A DNA stretch of 11,820 nucleotides from an uncultured Pseudomonadales bacterium. Its GTDB lineage: Bacteria > Pseudomonadota > Gammaproteobacteria > Pseudomonadales > Cellvibrionaceae. How positions within the stretch are numbered: position 1 is the stretch's first letter; each line of letters begins with the position of its first letter. The stretch is from positions 1-11,820 of the forward strand of contig CALIUX010000076.1 of the NCBI GenBank assembly GCA_938048505.1. Direction: 5' to 3'. A program made the translations under genes and the position numbers. The notes under the pieces were generated by a model. The model was given only the letters and a program-made list of their open reading frames with translations, ran no database searches and had not been told where the DNA came from. Shown here in pieces: positions 5,788 to 11,820 of the stretch.

Positions 5788-6333
5788 ATGCAATGTCCCA
5801 GCTGTAAAACACACCCTTTAAAGCCTGCTCGTTTAGAGGAGGGCTTACCTGTTCAGAGTTGTCAGGCATGTGATGGCGCAATGGTCTCGTTGTTGCATTA
5901 TCGAGATTGGGCGGAGTATCGTCATGTAAGTGAACTCAATACTGAGTCAGAAAACTTGCAAGCAGAGCCTATTGAGCAGGGAGATAGTCAAGCGGCTCTA
6001 ACCTGCCCTAAATGTGCTCGCATTATGAGTAAGTTTGCTATTTCGGGTTGTACAAAAAACCGTTTGGATTTGTGTAATCACTGTGATGAAGCTTGGTTGG
6101 ATGGCGGTGAATGGGCGTTACTCAAAGCATTACAATTATCTAATGCAATCCCTCGCATTTTCACCGATGCGTGGCAGCATAAAGTGCGCACTGATATTAG
6201 TGAACAGAAGCTTCAAGCAAGGTTCGCCAAACTGTTAGGTGAAGCCGATGCTGAAAAAGCCGCTGATGTGAGAGCTTGGTTAAAGTCGCACAAAAAGCGT
6301 GCAGACATCCTTTTTTATCTCGGCCAAGATTAA
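5788..6333 (+). CDS. Zinc-ribbon protein with two zf-TFIIB-type domains
   Basis: Cytosolic protein of 181 residues with two copies of a treble-clef/TFIIB-like zinc ribbon. Ribbon 1 uses C3, C6, C25 and C28 (CPSC...CQAC), followed by DGAMVSLLHYRDWAEY. Ribbon 2 uses C73, C76, C96 and C99 (CPKC...CNHC), followed by DEAWLDGGEWALLKAL; the Asp-Gly-Gly-Glu-Trp ending is typical of the zf-TFIIB family (PF13453). The linker (45-70) is acidic and probably flexible. The C-terminal third (about 120-181) is helical and rich in Lys, Ala and Leu, without a recognised domain. No enzymatic motif is visible and the role is unknown; nucleic-acid or protein binding are possibilities only. It is co-directional with queC (74-base gap) and nfuA (209-base gap). 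Confidence 0.85.
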   Translation: MQCPSCKTHPLKPARLEEGLPVQSCQACDGAMVSLLHYRDWAEYRHVSELNTESENLQAEPIEQGDSQAALTCPKCARIMSKFAISGCTKNRLDLCNHCDEAWLDGGEWALLKALQLSNAIPRIFTDAWQHKVRTDISEQKLQARFAKLLGEADAEKAADVRAWLKSHKKRADILFYLGQD

Positions 6334-6381
6334 GTATCGAGCGTATGCCTTATCGTGATTGCGGTTTGTAGGTGATTCGGT

Positions 6382-6410
6382 AAAATACCCAAGTAAATTA
6401 CTGGGTTATT
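6382..6410. terminator. Imperfect hairpin after the zinc-ribbon gene
   Basis: AAATACCC and GGGTTATT, with an inner AGTAA/TTACT pairing, form a long, imperfect stem about 50 bases after the stop codon. The following sequence (CTGTTG) has no real T-run. It might be a weak terminator or an RNA 3'-end hairpin. The rest of the 209-base gap shows nothing clear. Confidence 0.3.
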
Positions 6411-6542
6411 CTGTTGGGTGCTGTAATAGGGTTGTATATGCTTAATCAGGGGTTTTTCAACTTCTGTTTAGAGTATGTCGCGCCATTTAAGCATTGTGAA
6501 CGTAATTAGCCTGATGCCTGTTGTTTAAGAGTAAACATAACC

Positions 6543-7181
6543 ATGACGCAAGATACCCCTACCGCTGAATCCGTTTCTGATGAAGCGGTACAGCTTCCTA
6601 ATGTGACGATTACTGAATCTGCACAAGAGTATTTATCTGAACTATTGAGTAAGCAAGACTGCGAAGGTATGGCCATTCGTATGTTTATTTCATCTCCAGG
6701 CACACCTCAGGCAGAAACATGCATTGCTTATTGCCGGCCAGGCGAAGAAAAAGAAGGTGATGTCAAAATGTCATTGCCCAACCTCGAAGCATGGTTTGAA
6801 GGCAGAAGCGTTCCTTTTTTGGATGATGCTAAAGTAGATTATTCGCCTGATCGCATGGGCGGCCAGTTAACGATCCGTGCACCAAATTCAAAAATGCCTA
6901 AAATCCATGATGATAGCCCAATGGAAGACATCATCAATTACGTACTGATTAATGAAGTCAATCCAGGTCTGGCAGCACATGGCGGTAACGTCACTCTTGA
7001 GGAGCTTACGGAAGAGAATGTTGCCGTGCTGAAGTTTGGCGGCGGTTGTCAAGGGTGCAGCGCTGTTGATATGACACTTAAAGGCGGTGTAGAAAAGACC
7101 TTAATGGAAAAGGTACCTGGCCTACAAGGCGTTAAGGATATGACCGATCATTCTGATAGCTCACAGGCCTATTATACTTAA
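6543..7181 (+). CDS. nfuA: Fe-S biogenesis protein NfuA
   Basis: Cytosolic iron-sulfur carrier that holds a [4Fe-4S] cluster between two subunits and delivers it to target enzymes. The N-terminal part (about 20-115) is the degenerate A-type (IscA/HesB-like) domain, which in NfuA lacks the usual cysteines but targets client proteins. The C-terminal part (about 125-205) is the Nfu domain, with [22 protein letters not shown] and the cluster ligands C169 and C172 in [22 protein letters not shown]. At 212 residues it is somewhat longer than E. coli NfuA (191) because of about 20 acidic N-terminal residues. The ATG at 6543 is the best start available, with AAGAG about 12 bases upstream, but the true start could be later. 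A terminator follows immediately. QueE upstream is one radical-SAM enzyme that needs such a cluster. Confidence 0.95.
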   Translation: MTQDTPTAESVSDEAVQLPNVTITESAQEYLSELLSKQDCEGMAIRMFISSPGTPQAETCIAYCRPGEEKEGDVKMSLPNLEAWFEGRSVPFLDDAKVDYSPDRMGGQLTIRAPNSKMPKIHDDSPMEDIINYVLINEVNPGLAAHGGNVTLEELTEENVAVLKFGGGCQGCSAVDMTLKGGVEKTLMEKVPGLQGVKDMTDHSDSSQAYYT

Positions 7182-7201
7182 GCGCGCCAGACGCTTTTTT
7201 C
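7180..7201 (+). terminator. Intrinsic terminator of nfuA
   Basis: AAGCG (7180-7184) pairs with CGCTT (7192-7196) around a 7-base loop, running directly into a T-run ending at 7200. The stem starts inside the nfuA stop codon and ends 16 bases before the cobU start, so read-through into cobU is probably partial. The stem is short but the T-run is good. Confidence 0.6.
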
Positions 7202-7216
7202 TATGGGTGTTAATCC

Positions 7217-7756
7217 GTGAAAGTTCTTGTTCTTGGGGGTGCGCGCAGTGGTAAAAGCCTCGCAGCTGAAAACCGTGCTATCGATTTGGCGAATAGTTGT
7301 TCTGTGGCGCAGAAACCTGCCTCTTCTCTTGTGTATCTTGCGACGGGCTGGGTAGGTGATGGTGAAATGGCACAGCGAGTTGCCATTCATCATGAGCGTA
7401 GAGCAGGCCGCTGGATATTGATCGAAGAGCAAACGGCTCTAGCTGAAGCCATTTTGCACTGCATAAAAGAGACCCCTCATGCTGTTGTTTTAATTGATTG
7501 CCTGACATCGTGGATCAGTAACTGCCTGCACCATCATTGCTGGGGTGAACAACGTGAGCAATTCATTACGCTATTAAAAAGCTGCTCTGTGAATATTGTG
7601 ATGGTGGGCAATGAAGTGGGGTCAGGCATCGTTCCGCTTGGGGAGCTAAGCCGTACGTTTGTTGATGAGTCAGGGCGGCTCAATCAAGAGTTGGCCGCAC
7701 TATGTGATGAAGTAACGCTTATTGTTGCAGGCCTGCCTTTGCCGCTGAAGCGTTAA
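7217..7756 (+). CDS. cobU: Adenosylcobinamide kinase / adenosylcobinamide-phosphate guanylyltransferase
   Basis: Bifunctional cytosolic enzyme of late cobalamin (B12) assembly. It phosphorylates adenosylcobinamide and then transfers GMP to give adenosylcobinamide-GDP, in both de novo synthesis and salvage. The 179 residues match the family (about 180). Visible are the P-loop GGARSGKS (7-14), YLATGWVGDGEMAQRVAIHHERR (40-62, which includes the histidine region used for the guanylyl intermediate), LIDCLTSWISN (92-102), VGNEVGSGIVP (130-140), the GRLNQ motif and the closing AGLPLPLK. It starts with GTG at 7217; the Shine-Dalgarno is weak. No other cob gene is within the window: nfuA is upstream and an unknown gene is convergent 38 bases downstream. 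No B12 riboswitch is visible upstream, though the 35-base gap would not hold one. Confidence 0.95.
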   Translation: MKVLVLGGARSGKSLAAENRAIDLANSCSVAQKPASSLVYLATGWVGDGEMAQRVAIHHERRAGRWILIEEQTALAEAILHCIKETPHAVVLIDCLTSWISNCLHHHCWGEQREQFITLLKSCSVNIVMVGNEVGSGIVPLGELSRTFVDESGRLNQELAALCDEVTLIVAGLPLPLKR

Positions 7757-7794
7757 ATTCAAGCCCTAAAGCAAGACTAATAAATTACGTATTT

Positions 7795-8274
7795 TTAATG
7801 ATCCGGTTGGCTGACTGCTGGCGAACTGTGTTCGTACATAGACAGCATAAAATCATAGTAGGTTGAATGCGGTGGAATGACCTCTAGGTGGTCATGTGTT
7901 ACTGCGCCATCAGTCCATTCCAGAATGGCTTTGGAATAGGTGGGCACAACGGCATTATCTTGAAGGCAGATGATTTGAAGTCGTGTGGGGTCCAAGGAAA
8001 ACGCGTAGCTCAACTCGTTGACAAAGCGTGATAGTGAGTAAGATGGACCAAACGCACTATAGATAAAATTAGGGACAAAAACATAGTCTGTGCCTGACAT
8101 AGCCGTAAGGCGAAGCTCTTGCCAAAAACTCATGGGGTTATTGAGCTCTTCCCATAAGTCTTCAAAGGATTCTGATGCTGCCAATGCTCGACTAGTATCG
8201 TTTAATGAGGCGGTACTATTTTCTGAGCCATTTTGGTTGAAGTTGTTATAAGTATCCATCGAATCTGGAATCAT
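7795..8274 (-). CDS. Hypothetical protein, family not recognised
   Basis: A 159-residue protein if it starts at the ATG 8272-8274 (complement strand), which has TGAGG 6 bases before it. An in-frame GTG at 8286 would add 4 residues but lacks a ribosome site. There is no signal peptide and no long hydrophobic segment, so it is probably cytosolic. The first 45 or so residues are polar and low in complexity (Asn, Ser, Thr, Glu). A better-structured part follows, from about FEDLWEELNNPMSFWQEL through DYVFVPNFIYSAFGPSYSLS and LQIICLQDNAVVPTYSKAIL to TYYDFMLSMYEHS. It is acidic and rich in aromatic residues. No catalytic or metal-binding motif is recognisable. It is convergent with cobU and has a 540-base upstream region with palindromes and a CRP-like site. 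Open frame, good ribosome site and normal-looking codons support a real gene. Confidence 0.7.
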   Translation of the reverse strand: MIPDSMDTYNNFNQNGSENSTASLNDTSRALAASESFEDLWEELNNPMSFWQELRLTAMSGTDYVFVPNFIYSAFGPSYSLSRFVNELSYAFSLDPTRLQIICLQDNAVVPTYSKAILEWTDGAVTHDHLEVIPPHSTYYDFMLSMYEHSSPAVSQPDH

Positions 8275-8362
8275 ATGTAGCCTCACACTTTGCTTATTAT
8301 CGTTCGCTTCATCTTTACTATGACATTAGCAAAAACGGTGTCTAGACATTGTCTTGTTTATT

Positions 8363-8378
8363 TGTGAATCACATTACA
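8363..8378. promoter_or_regulatory. CRP/Vfr-like binding site
   Basis: TGTGA-N6-TTACA matches the CRP consensus TGTGA-N6-TCACA at 9 of 10 core positions. It is about 90 bases upstream of the hypothetical gene start, a usual place for activation. A single motif of this kind occurs by chance now and then, so confidence is moderate to low. Confidence 0.35.
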
Positions 8379-8522
8379 CAAAGTGGCGGCTAAAATAGGC
8401 ATCTTTTAAGATGTGTGACGTGTTTTTTGAGATCACCGGAAACGGTTAAAATGACCATAAGTTATTGATAAATATCTAAAAGATTGAGATTTTCCTTTTT
8501 TAAGTTTAGTTAGTTATAACGG

Positions 8523-8594
8523 ATATGTTCGCGCGAATATAAAAAACCATCGCGCTCATTTCAAATTTGAAATTGAAGTATTTTGAATTCAATT
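8523..8594. repeat. Cluster of three palindromes
   Basis: Three perfect palindromes lie within about 70 bases: TTCGCGCGAA (8528-8537, extendable with flanking ATAT/ATA pairing), ATTTCAAATTTGAAAT (8558-8573, 16 bases) and TTGAATTCAA (8583-8592). In addition, AATTGAA (8571-8577) pairs with TTCAATT (8588-8594). The middle one is long for chance even in AT-rich DNA. They lie about 250-320 bases upstream of the hypothetical gene and could be operator sites for a dimeric regulator. Confidence 0.6.
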
Positions 8595-8617
8595 GAGAGG
8601 TAGTTTGGGGGAAGGCT

Positions 8618-8677
8618 GTTATATGAAAAGTGATGTGAAAGGTGAAGCGAAAGGTGATGCAGGGTGAGCATGAAAAG
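8618..8677. repeat. Degenerate 12-base tandem repeat
   Basis: Five 12-base units start at 8618, 8630, 8642, 8654 and 8666, with consensus near GTGATGTGAAAG. The second and third are the most alike (GTGATGTGAAAG and GTGAAGCGAAAG). It sits 50 bases from the DAHP synthase terminator, in the control region of the hypothetical gene. Confidence 0.6.
8623..8667 (+). CDS. Possible 14-residue ORF MKSDVKGEAKGDAG (tentative)
   Basis: An ATG at 8623 is preceded by GAAGG ending 7 bases upstream (within GGGGGAAGG), a good ribosome-binding site. The frame closes with TGA at 8665-8667. The peptide is highly polar and made of repeat-derived KGE/KGD units. A second ATG frame begins two bases after that stop (8670) and runs to TGA within the terminator hairpin region. 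No family recognised; it may be an accident of purine-rich repeat DNA. Confidence 0.15.
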   Translation: MKSDVKGEAKGDAG

Positions 8678-8728
8678 AGTTGGTGTAAAAAAGTGCGGTG
8701 CGAGTATAAAAAGAGTATCCAATAACAA

Positions 8729-8754
8729 AAAAGGGAGCCTTTGGGCTCCCTTTT
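8729..8754 (-). terminator. Intrinsic terminator of the DAHP synthase gene
   Basis: AAAAGGGAGCC (8729-8739) and GGCTCCCTTTT (8744-8754) form a perfect 11-base-pair stem with loop TTTG. Read on the minus strand, the GC core is followed by six Ts and then GTTATT, so it ends transcription of the minus-strand aroF-like gene about 60 bases after its stop codon. With T-runs on both sides it could also work for plus-strand transcripts. Confidence 0.92.
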
Positions 8755-8769
8755 GAATTAACTGACTGT

Positions 8770-8816
8770 TTAAGCTTATTTAAGATTTTAAGCCTATAAA
8801 GCCTTGATAAGCTTAA
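8770..8816. repeat. 10-base inverted repeat around the aroF stop codon
   Basis: TTAAGCTTAT (8770-8779) and ATAAGCTTAA (8807-8816) are perfect complements across 27 bases. The right arm covers the stop codon of the minus-strand gene. It may form a 3' hairpin upstream of the terminator that protects the mRNA; no T-run follows. Confidence 0.45.
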
Positions 8817-9883
8817 CCGCGTTTCGGTAAGACATCCTTCAGCGATTCATGCATGCTCAGTAATACATCTTCTGTAGTAGCCCAATCAATACAAGCATCG
8901 GTTATGGATACGCCGTATTGCAAATCATCTAAGTTTGCTGGGATTTTTTGATTGCCAGCATGAATGTTACTTTCAACCATCAGGCCGATAATAGAATTGT
9001 TGCCATCGATAATCTGATTGGTGACATTTTCCATCACCAATGTTTGCAGCTCATGATTTTTGTTGGAGTTGGCGTGGCTGCAATCAACCATGATGTTTGT
9101 TGGCACGTTTGCTGCCGCCAACTCTTTTTCGCAAATAGCAACACTCACTGAATCGTAGTTGGGTTTACCATTGCCGCCGCGCAAGACGACATGCCCGTAA
9201 GGGTTGCCGCGCGTATGAATGATGGATACCTGACCGTTGCCATTAATGCCTAAAAAGCGATGCGCACTGCTAACAGACTGCAGCGCATTGATGGCAACGG
9301 TTAAGCCGCCATCGGTACCGTTTTTAAAGCCTACTGGCGAAGAAAGCCCGCTTGCCATCTCGCGGTGTGTCTGAGACTCGGTTGTACGTGCTCCAATAGC
9401 AGACCACGAAATGAGATCTTGTAAATATTGCGGCGAAATAGGATCCAGCGCTTCTGTTGCGGTGGGCAGCCCTAGTTCAGCGATATCTAATAATAATTTA
9501 CGCCCTATATGAAGGCCTTTGGCGATTTTGAAGGAGTCATTAATTTCAGGGTCATTAATTAATCCTTTCCAGCCAGTCGTGGTGCGCGGCTTTTCAAAAT
9601 AAACACGCATAACGATATAGATTGAGTCTGAGACTTTATCTGCTAGCACTTTGAGGCGTCTAGCATAGTCCATCGCTGCGTCAGGATCATGAATTGAGCA
9701 GGGCCCAATCACAAGCATTAAGCGAGAGTCTTCTCGGTCAAGAATTTTGCGTATTGTCGCGCGGCCTTCTGTTACCGTATGTGTAGCTGCTTCGTTGAGT
9801 GGCAGCTCGGCTTTTAGTGCCTCAGGTGAAATTAGCACCTCTTGAGAAACTAAATTTAAATCATCAATGCTCGAATTCGTCAT
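8813..9883 (-). CDS. aroF: 3-deoxy-7-phosphoheptulonate (DAHP) synthase, class I, AroF-like
   Basis: First enzyme of the shikimate pathway: condenses phosphoenolpyruvate and erythrose 4-phosphate to DAHP in the cytosol. The 356 residues match AroF/AroG/AroH. The metal ligands are all present: C62 in GPCSIHD (60-66), H270 in VDCSHANSNK, E304 in LMVESNIHAGNQ and D329 in GVSITDAC. MRVYFEKPRTT (92-102), GWKGLINDP, ARTTESQTHREMASGL and FKNGTDGG complete the active site. From memory of the E. coli enzymes, ATEALDP.SPQYL, SWSAIGARTTESQTHREM and HRF.GIN fit AroF (tyrosine-inhibited) better than AroG, so AroF-like is chosen; actual feedback control is not proven. GGCGGA precedes the ATG by a few bases. 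It is a single-gene unit with its own terminator, divergent from fabV. I found no clear TyrR box. Confidence 0.95.
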   Translation of the reverse strand: MTNSSIDDLNLVSQEVLISPEALKAELPLNEAATHTVTEGRATIRKILDREDSRLMLVIGPCSIHDPDAAMDYARRLKVLADKVSDSIYIVMRVYFEKPRTTTGWKGLINDPEINDSFKIAKGLHIGRKLLLDIAELGLPTATEALDPISPQYLQDLISWSAIGARTTESQTHREMASGLSSPVGFKNGTDGGLTVAINALQSVSSAHRFLGINGNGQVSIIHTRGNPYGHVVLRGGNGKPNYDSVSVAICEKELAAANVPTNIMVDCSHANSNKNHELQTLVMENVTNQIIDGNNSIIGLMVESNIHAGNQKIPANLDDLQYGVSITDACIDWATTEDVLLSMHESLKDVLPKRG

Positions 9884-10111
9884 ATTTCCGCCAATACATC
9901 GATCGGGTAATTAAAAAAGAGATGGGTCATTGTACGGATTGCTAGATTAAAGTCCATGTCTCTCGTGTGGGAGTGTAAGAGCCCTTTGAGTTGATTCCGT
10001 GTTTGTTTAGTGTTCGATCAATGGTAGATGAACACCTTTGAGACGGCATTTTTTATAGTGCCCATTTTTACAATAGTCTGGTTTCATGAGAGCAGCTAGA
10101 TTGGAATGGTA

Positions 10112-10117
10112 TATAAT
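10112..10117 (+). promoter_or_regulatory. Candidate -10 element of fabV
   Basis: A perfect TATAAT hexamer lies 92 bases before the fabV ATG. The region 16-18 bases further upstream has no good TTGACA match, so either an activator is used or this is not the promoter. Confidence 0.35.
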
Positions 10118-10198
10118 GTTGGGCTTTATGCGCTGTGTTGATTGTTTTAGTTAATGGCATAGTCGCAATATGTTATAGGCGCTTGCTAGGCGAGTATT

Positions 10199-10203
10199 GG
10201 AGG
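10199..10203 (+). promoter_or_regulatory. Ribosome-binding site that fixes the fabV start
   Basis: GGAGG at 10199-10203 is followed by 6 bases and ATG at 10210. This strong site rules for the 10210 start over the earlier in-frame start at 10135, whose extra 25 residues do not look like FabV. Confidence 0.85.
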
Positions 10204-10209
10204 ACCTTT

Positions 10210-11397
10210 ATGATTATTAAGCCCAAAGTTCGAGGATTTATCTGCATTAACGCACACCCCACAGGTTGTGCTGCGAATGTTCAGTCACAAATACAGTACG
10301 TTAAAGCTCAAAGCGCTGTAGAAGGTGGCCCTAAAAAAGTCTTGGTGATTGGCTGTTCTACAGGCTATGGCTTGGCTTCGCGTATTACATCGGCATTTGG
10401 CTCGGGCGCTGATACATTAGGGATTTGTTTTGAAAAGCCAGCAACCGAACGCAAAACGGGTTCGGCGGGGTTTTACAATGCTGCAGCATTTGATGAAGCT
10501 GCTCAATCTGCAGGCCTTTATTCAAAAACGATTAATGGCGATGCGTTTTCGCATGAGATCAAAGCTAAAACCATCGAAGAAATCAAAGCTTCCATGGGGC
10601 AGGTAGACCTTGTGGTATACAGCTTAGCGTCACCTCGCCGTACTGACCCTGATACGGGTGAAACGTACAGTTCAGTACTCAAACCTATTGGGCAGCCTTA
10701 CACATCTAAGAATTTAAATACTGATACGCTTAAAATCAGTGATATTACGATTGAACCTGCTTCAGAAGAGGAAATTGCCAATACTGTCAAAGTGATGGGC
10801 GGGCAAGATTGGGAGCTTTGGATGAACGCTCTCTTGGACGCTGGCGTGTTGGCAACAGGCTGTAAAACCGTTGCCTATACTTATCTAGGTGACAAGCTAA
10901 CTTGGCCTATCTACGGTAAAGCGACTATTGGTAAAGCGAAAGAAGATCTTGATCGCGCAGCCAAAGCTTTGAATGCATCATTAGCGGGTGTTTCGGGGCA
11001 GGCGAATGTTGCAGTACTAAAAGCACTGGTTACCCAGGCAAGTTCGGCTATACCCGTCATGCCGCTTTATCTTTCGATCTTGTACAAAGTGATGAAAGAA
11101 GAAGGGACGCATGAAGGTTGTATTGAGCAAGCCCACCGGCTGTTTACAGAGGGCTTGTATACCTCTGCGCCACGTTTGGACAGTGACAACCGTTTCCGAG
11201 TTGATAACTATGAGCTTCAAGCCTCAACTCAAGCCAAAGTAGAAGTGCTTTGGGATGCTGTGACAGAAGAGAATCTACTAGAGATTACTGACTTTAAAGG
11301 CCATCACTCGGCTTTCCTTAACCTGTTTGGCTTTGAGGCTGAGGGTGTGGATTACGACGCAGATGTTAGCCCGATGGTTGATGCTCAGTTTATCTAA
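10210..11397 (+). CDS. fabV: Enoyl-ACP reductase FabV (trans-2-enoyl-CoA reductase family)
   Basis: NADH-dependent reductase that completes each round of fatty-acid elongation; FabV is the triclosan-tolerant type of enoyl-ACP reductase. From the ATG at 10210 it has 395 residues, the usual size (about 400). The start [20 protein letters not shown] is the typical FabV N-terminus. The Rossmann NAD-binding motif is at 43-58 ([16 protein letters not shown]), and [21 protein letters not shown] follows. The catalytic pair of the family, Tyr-x8-Lys, is Y235 and K244 in [14 protein letters not shown], the same numbering as in studied FabV enzymes. The C-terminus ([22 protein letters not shown]) is also conserved. 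The upstream region is shared with divergent aroF, and lpxL-like follows 78 bases later behind a hairpin. Whether the genome also has FabI cannot be seen. Confidence 0.97.
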   Translation: MIIKPKVRGFICINAHPTGCAANVQSQIQYVKAQSAVEGGPKKVLVIGCSTGYGLASRITSAFGSGADTLGICFEKPATERKTGSAGFYNAAAFDEAAQSAGLYSKTINGDAFSHEIKAKTIEEIKASMGQVDLVVYSLASPRRTDPDTGETYSSVLKPIGQPYTSKNLNTDTLKISDITIEPASEEEIANTVKVMGGQDWELWMNALLDAGVLATGCKTVAYTYLGDKLTWPIYGKATIGKAKEDLDRAAKALNASLAGVSGQANVAVLKALVTQASSAIPVMPLYLSILYKVMKEEGTHEGCIEQAHRLFTEGLYTSAPRLDSDNRFRVDNYELQASTQAKVEVLWDAVTEENLLEITDFKGHHSAFLNLFGFEAEGVDYDADVSPMVDAQFI

Positions 11398-11406
11398 ATA
11401 GCTGCT

Positions 11407-11424
11407 CAGGCCTTCTTAGGCCTG
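11407..11424 (+). terminator. Hairpin after fabV, probable terminator
   Basis: CAGGCCT (11407-11413) and AGGCCTG (11418-11424) form a 7-base-pair stem with loop TCTT, ten bases after the fabV stop. The tail TTCATTGTTTT is only moderately T-rich, so termination may be partial. Confidence 0.55.
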
Positions 11425-11475
11425 TTCATTGTTTTGACCCATTTATCTTTTGCTCTAAATTAGAAGAATAATCTT

Positions 11476-11820
11476 ATGTCTCGCCCTGTTTTTAATGTGA
11501 GTCTACTTGCCCCCAAGTATTGGTTATCTTGGGGGCTTTTTGGTTTTTGGTGGCTCTTAACTCAAATGTTGCCTTATAAAGTGCAGTTATTTTTGGGGCG
11601 TTATTTAGGGCGTTTGATGGGGAAACTTGCCAAACGCAGGACAGCTATTGCCGAGCGCAATATTGCATTGTGCTTCCCGAATATGAGCGCTGCCGAGCAA
11701 GCCACACTTGTTCGGCAGCATATTGAATCATTAGGTATCGGCGTTTTTGAACTGGGCATTGCTTGGTTTTGGCCTCGCTGGCGTCTCGAAAAGCTTGTGA
11801 CATATGAAGGCTTACACCAC
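11476..11820 (+). CDS. lpxL: Lipid A biosynthesis lauroyl/myristoyl acyltransferase, LpxL/HtrB-like (3' cut by window edge)
   Basis: Inner-membrane enzyme that adds a secondary acyl chain from acyl-ACP to the Kdo2-lipid IV-A precursor of lipid A. The first 115 residues (of about 300) are present. They show the family's N-terminal hydrophobic anchor (about 15-45, with APKYWLSWGLFGFWWLLTQ and PYKVQLFLGRYLGRL), then KRRTAIAERNIALCFPNMS, the HIESLGIGVFELGIAWFWP segment and RLEKLVTYEGLHH. All of these line up with E. coli LpxL by memory. The catalytic HxxxxD motif falls beyond the window, so activity cannot be judged. LpxL is preferred over LpxM/LpxP, but the three are close relatives. It is co-directional with fabV, which supplies the acyl-ACP pathway. 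Confidence 0.9.
   Translation, partial: MSRPVFNVSLLAPKYWLSWGLFGFWWLLTQMLPYKVQLFLGRYLGRLMGKLAKRRTAIAERNIALCFPNMSAAEQATLVRQHIESLGIGVFELGIAWFWPRWRLEKLVTYEGLHH

Larger units (their letters stand above)
8275..8728. other. Long AT-rich upstream region of the hypothetical gene
   Basis: About 450 bases with no sizeable ORF. It lies between the terminator of the DAHP synthase gene and the start of the unknown minus-strand gene, so it is the control region of that gene and perhaps hosts a small transcript. It contains a CRP-like site, a short hairpin (8400-8413, CATCTT/AAGATG), a cluster of palindromes and a 12-base tandem repeat, listed separately. Confidence 0.5.
9884..10209. other. Divergent intergenic region between aroF and fabV
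   Basis: 326 bases without a credible gene; the open frame from 10135 to 10209 is only an unconserved upstream extension of fabV. Promoters for both genes should lie here. The minus-strand TACAAT at 9929-9934 is a possible aroF -10 but lacks a good -35. A loose inverted repeat GGCA/TGCC lies near 10044-10062. Confidence 0.5.

Noticed and set aside
8670..8756. 28-residue ORF running into the terminator
   Set aside because: It has no ribosome site of its own and its second half is simply the aroF terminator hairpin read in frame.
10135..10209. Upstream extension of fabV
   Set aside because: A strong GGAGG site and the typical FabV N-terminus place the start at 10210.

Overview
The window reads as ordinary chromosomal DNA of a gammaproteobacterium. 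The evidence is an LpxL-type lipid A acyltransferase (Gram-negative outer membrane), a FabV-type enoyl-ACP reductase, an NfuA with its degenerate A-type N-domain, an AroF-like class I DAHP synthase, and an AzoR/pirin pair. Base composition looks moderate (mid-40s % GC by eye), which would suit a marine Oceanospirillales/Cellvibrionales/Alteromonadales-like lineage. The genus cannot be fixed from the sequence. I saw no tRNA, rRNA, insertion sequence, integrase, phage gene or CRISPR array.

Layout from left to right. (1) 1-2407: a LysR-family regulator (minus strand, cut by the window edge) is divergent from a two-gene unit, azoR then a pirin-family gene, which overlap by 14 bases; this looks like a quinone/redox stress module under LysR control. 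(2) 2408-4117: a convergent gap holds an inverted repeat with a consensus DnaA box and a degenerate 14-base tandem repeat. Next come a secreted TraB/GumN-family protein (minus) and a 494-base divergent gap with a strong Fur-box-like sequence. (3) 4118-5713: queE and queC, two enzymes of the preQ0/queuosine pathway, are separated by a 261-base spacer. That spacer holds a long inverted repeat and a degenerate 15-base tandem repeat running into the queC start codon. (4) 5788-7756: a two-zinc-ribbon protein, nfuA (Fe-S carrier) with a terminator, and cobU (cobalamin assembly) standing alone. (5) 7795-8812: an unrecognised minus-strand gene with a long, palindrome-rich upstream region. (6) 8813-11820: aroF-like DAHP synthase (minus) with a strong terminator, divergent from fabV, then the start of an lpxL-like gene.

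Most genes are housekeeping metabolism: tRNA modification, Fe-S assembly, B12, aromatic amino acids, fatty acids and lipid A. QueE is a radical-SAM [4Fe-4S] enzyme, so the NfuA nearby and the Fur-like site in the gap upstream of queE and the TraB gene give a loose iron theme. That link is inference.

No obviously new multi-gene system is visible. The least explained signals are non-coding. Four short degenerate tandem repeats (periods 12, 14, 14 and 15 bases) sit in or beside intergenic spacers; one spans the queC ribosome-binding region and could encode a 28-residue arginine-rich leader peptide. There is also a palindrome cluster upstream of the unknown gene.
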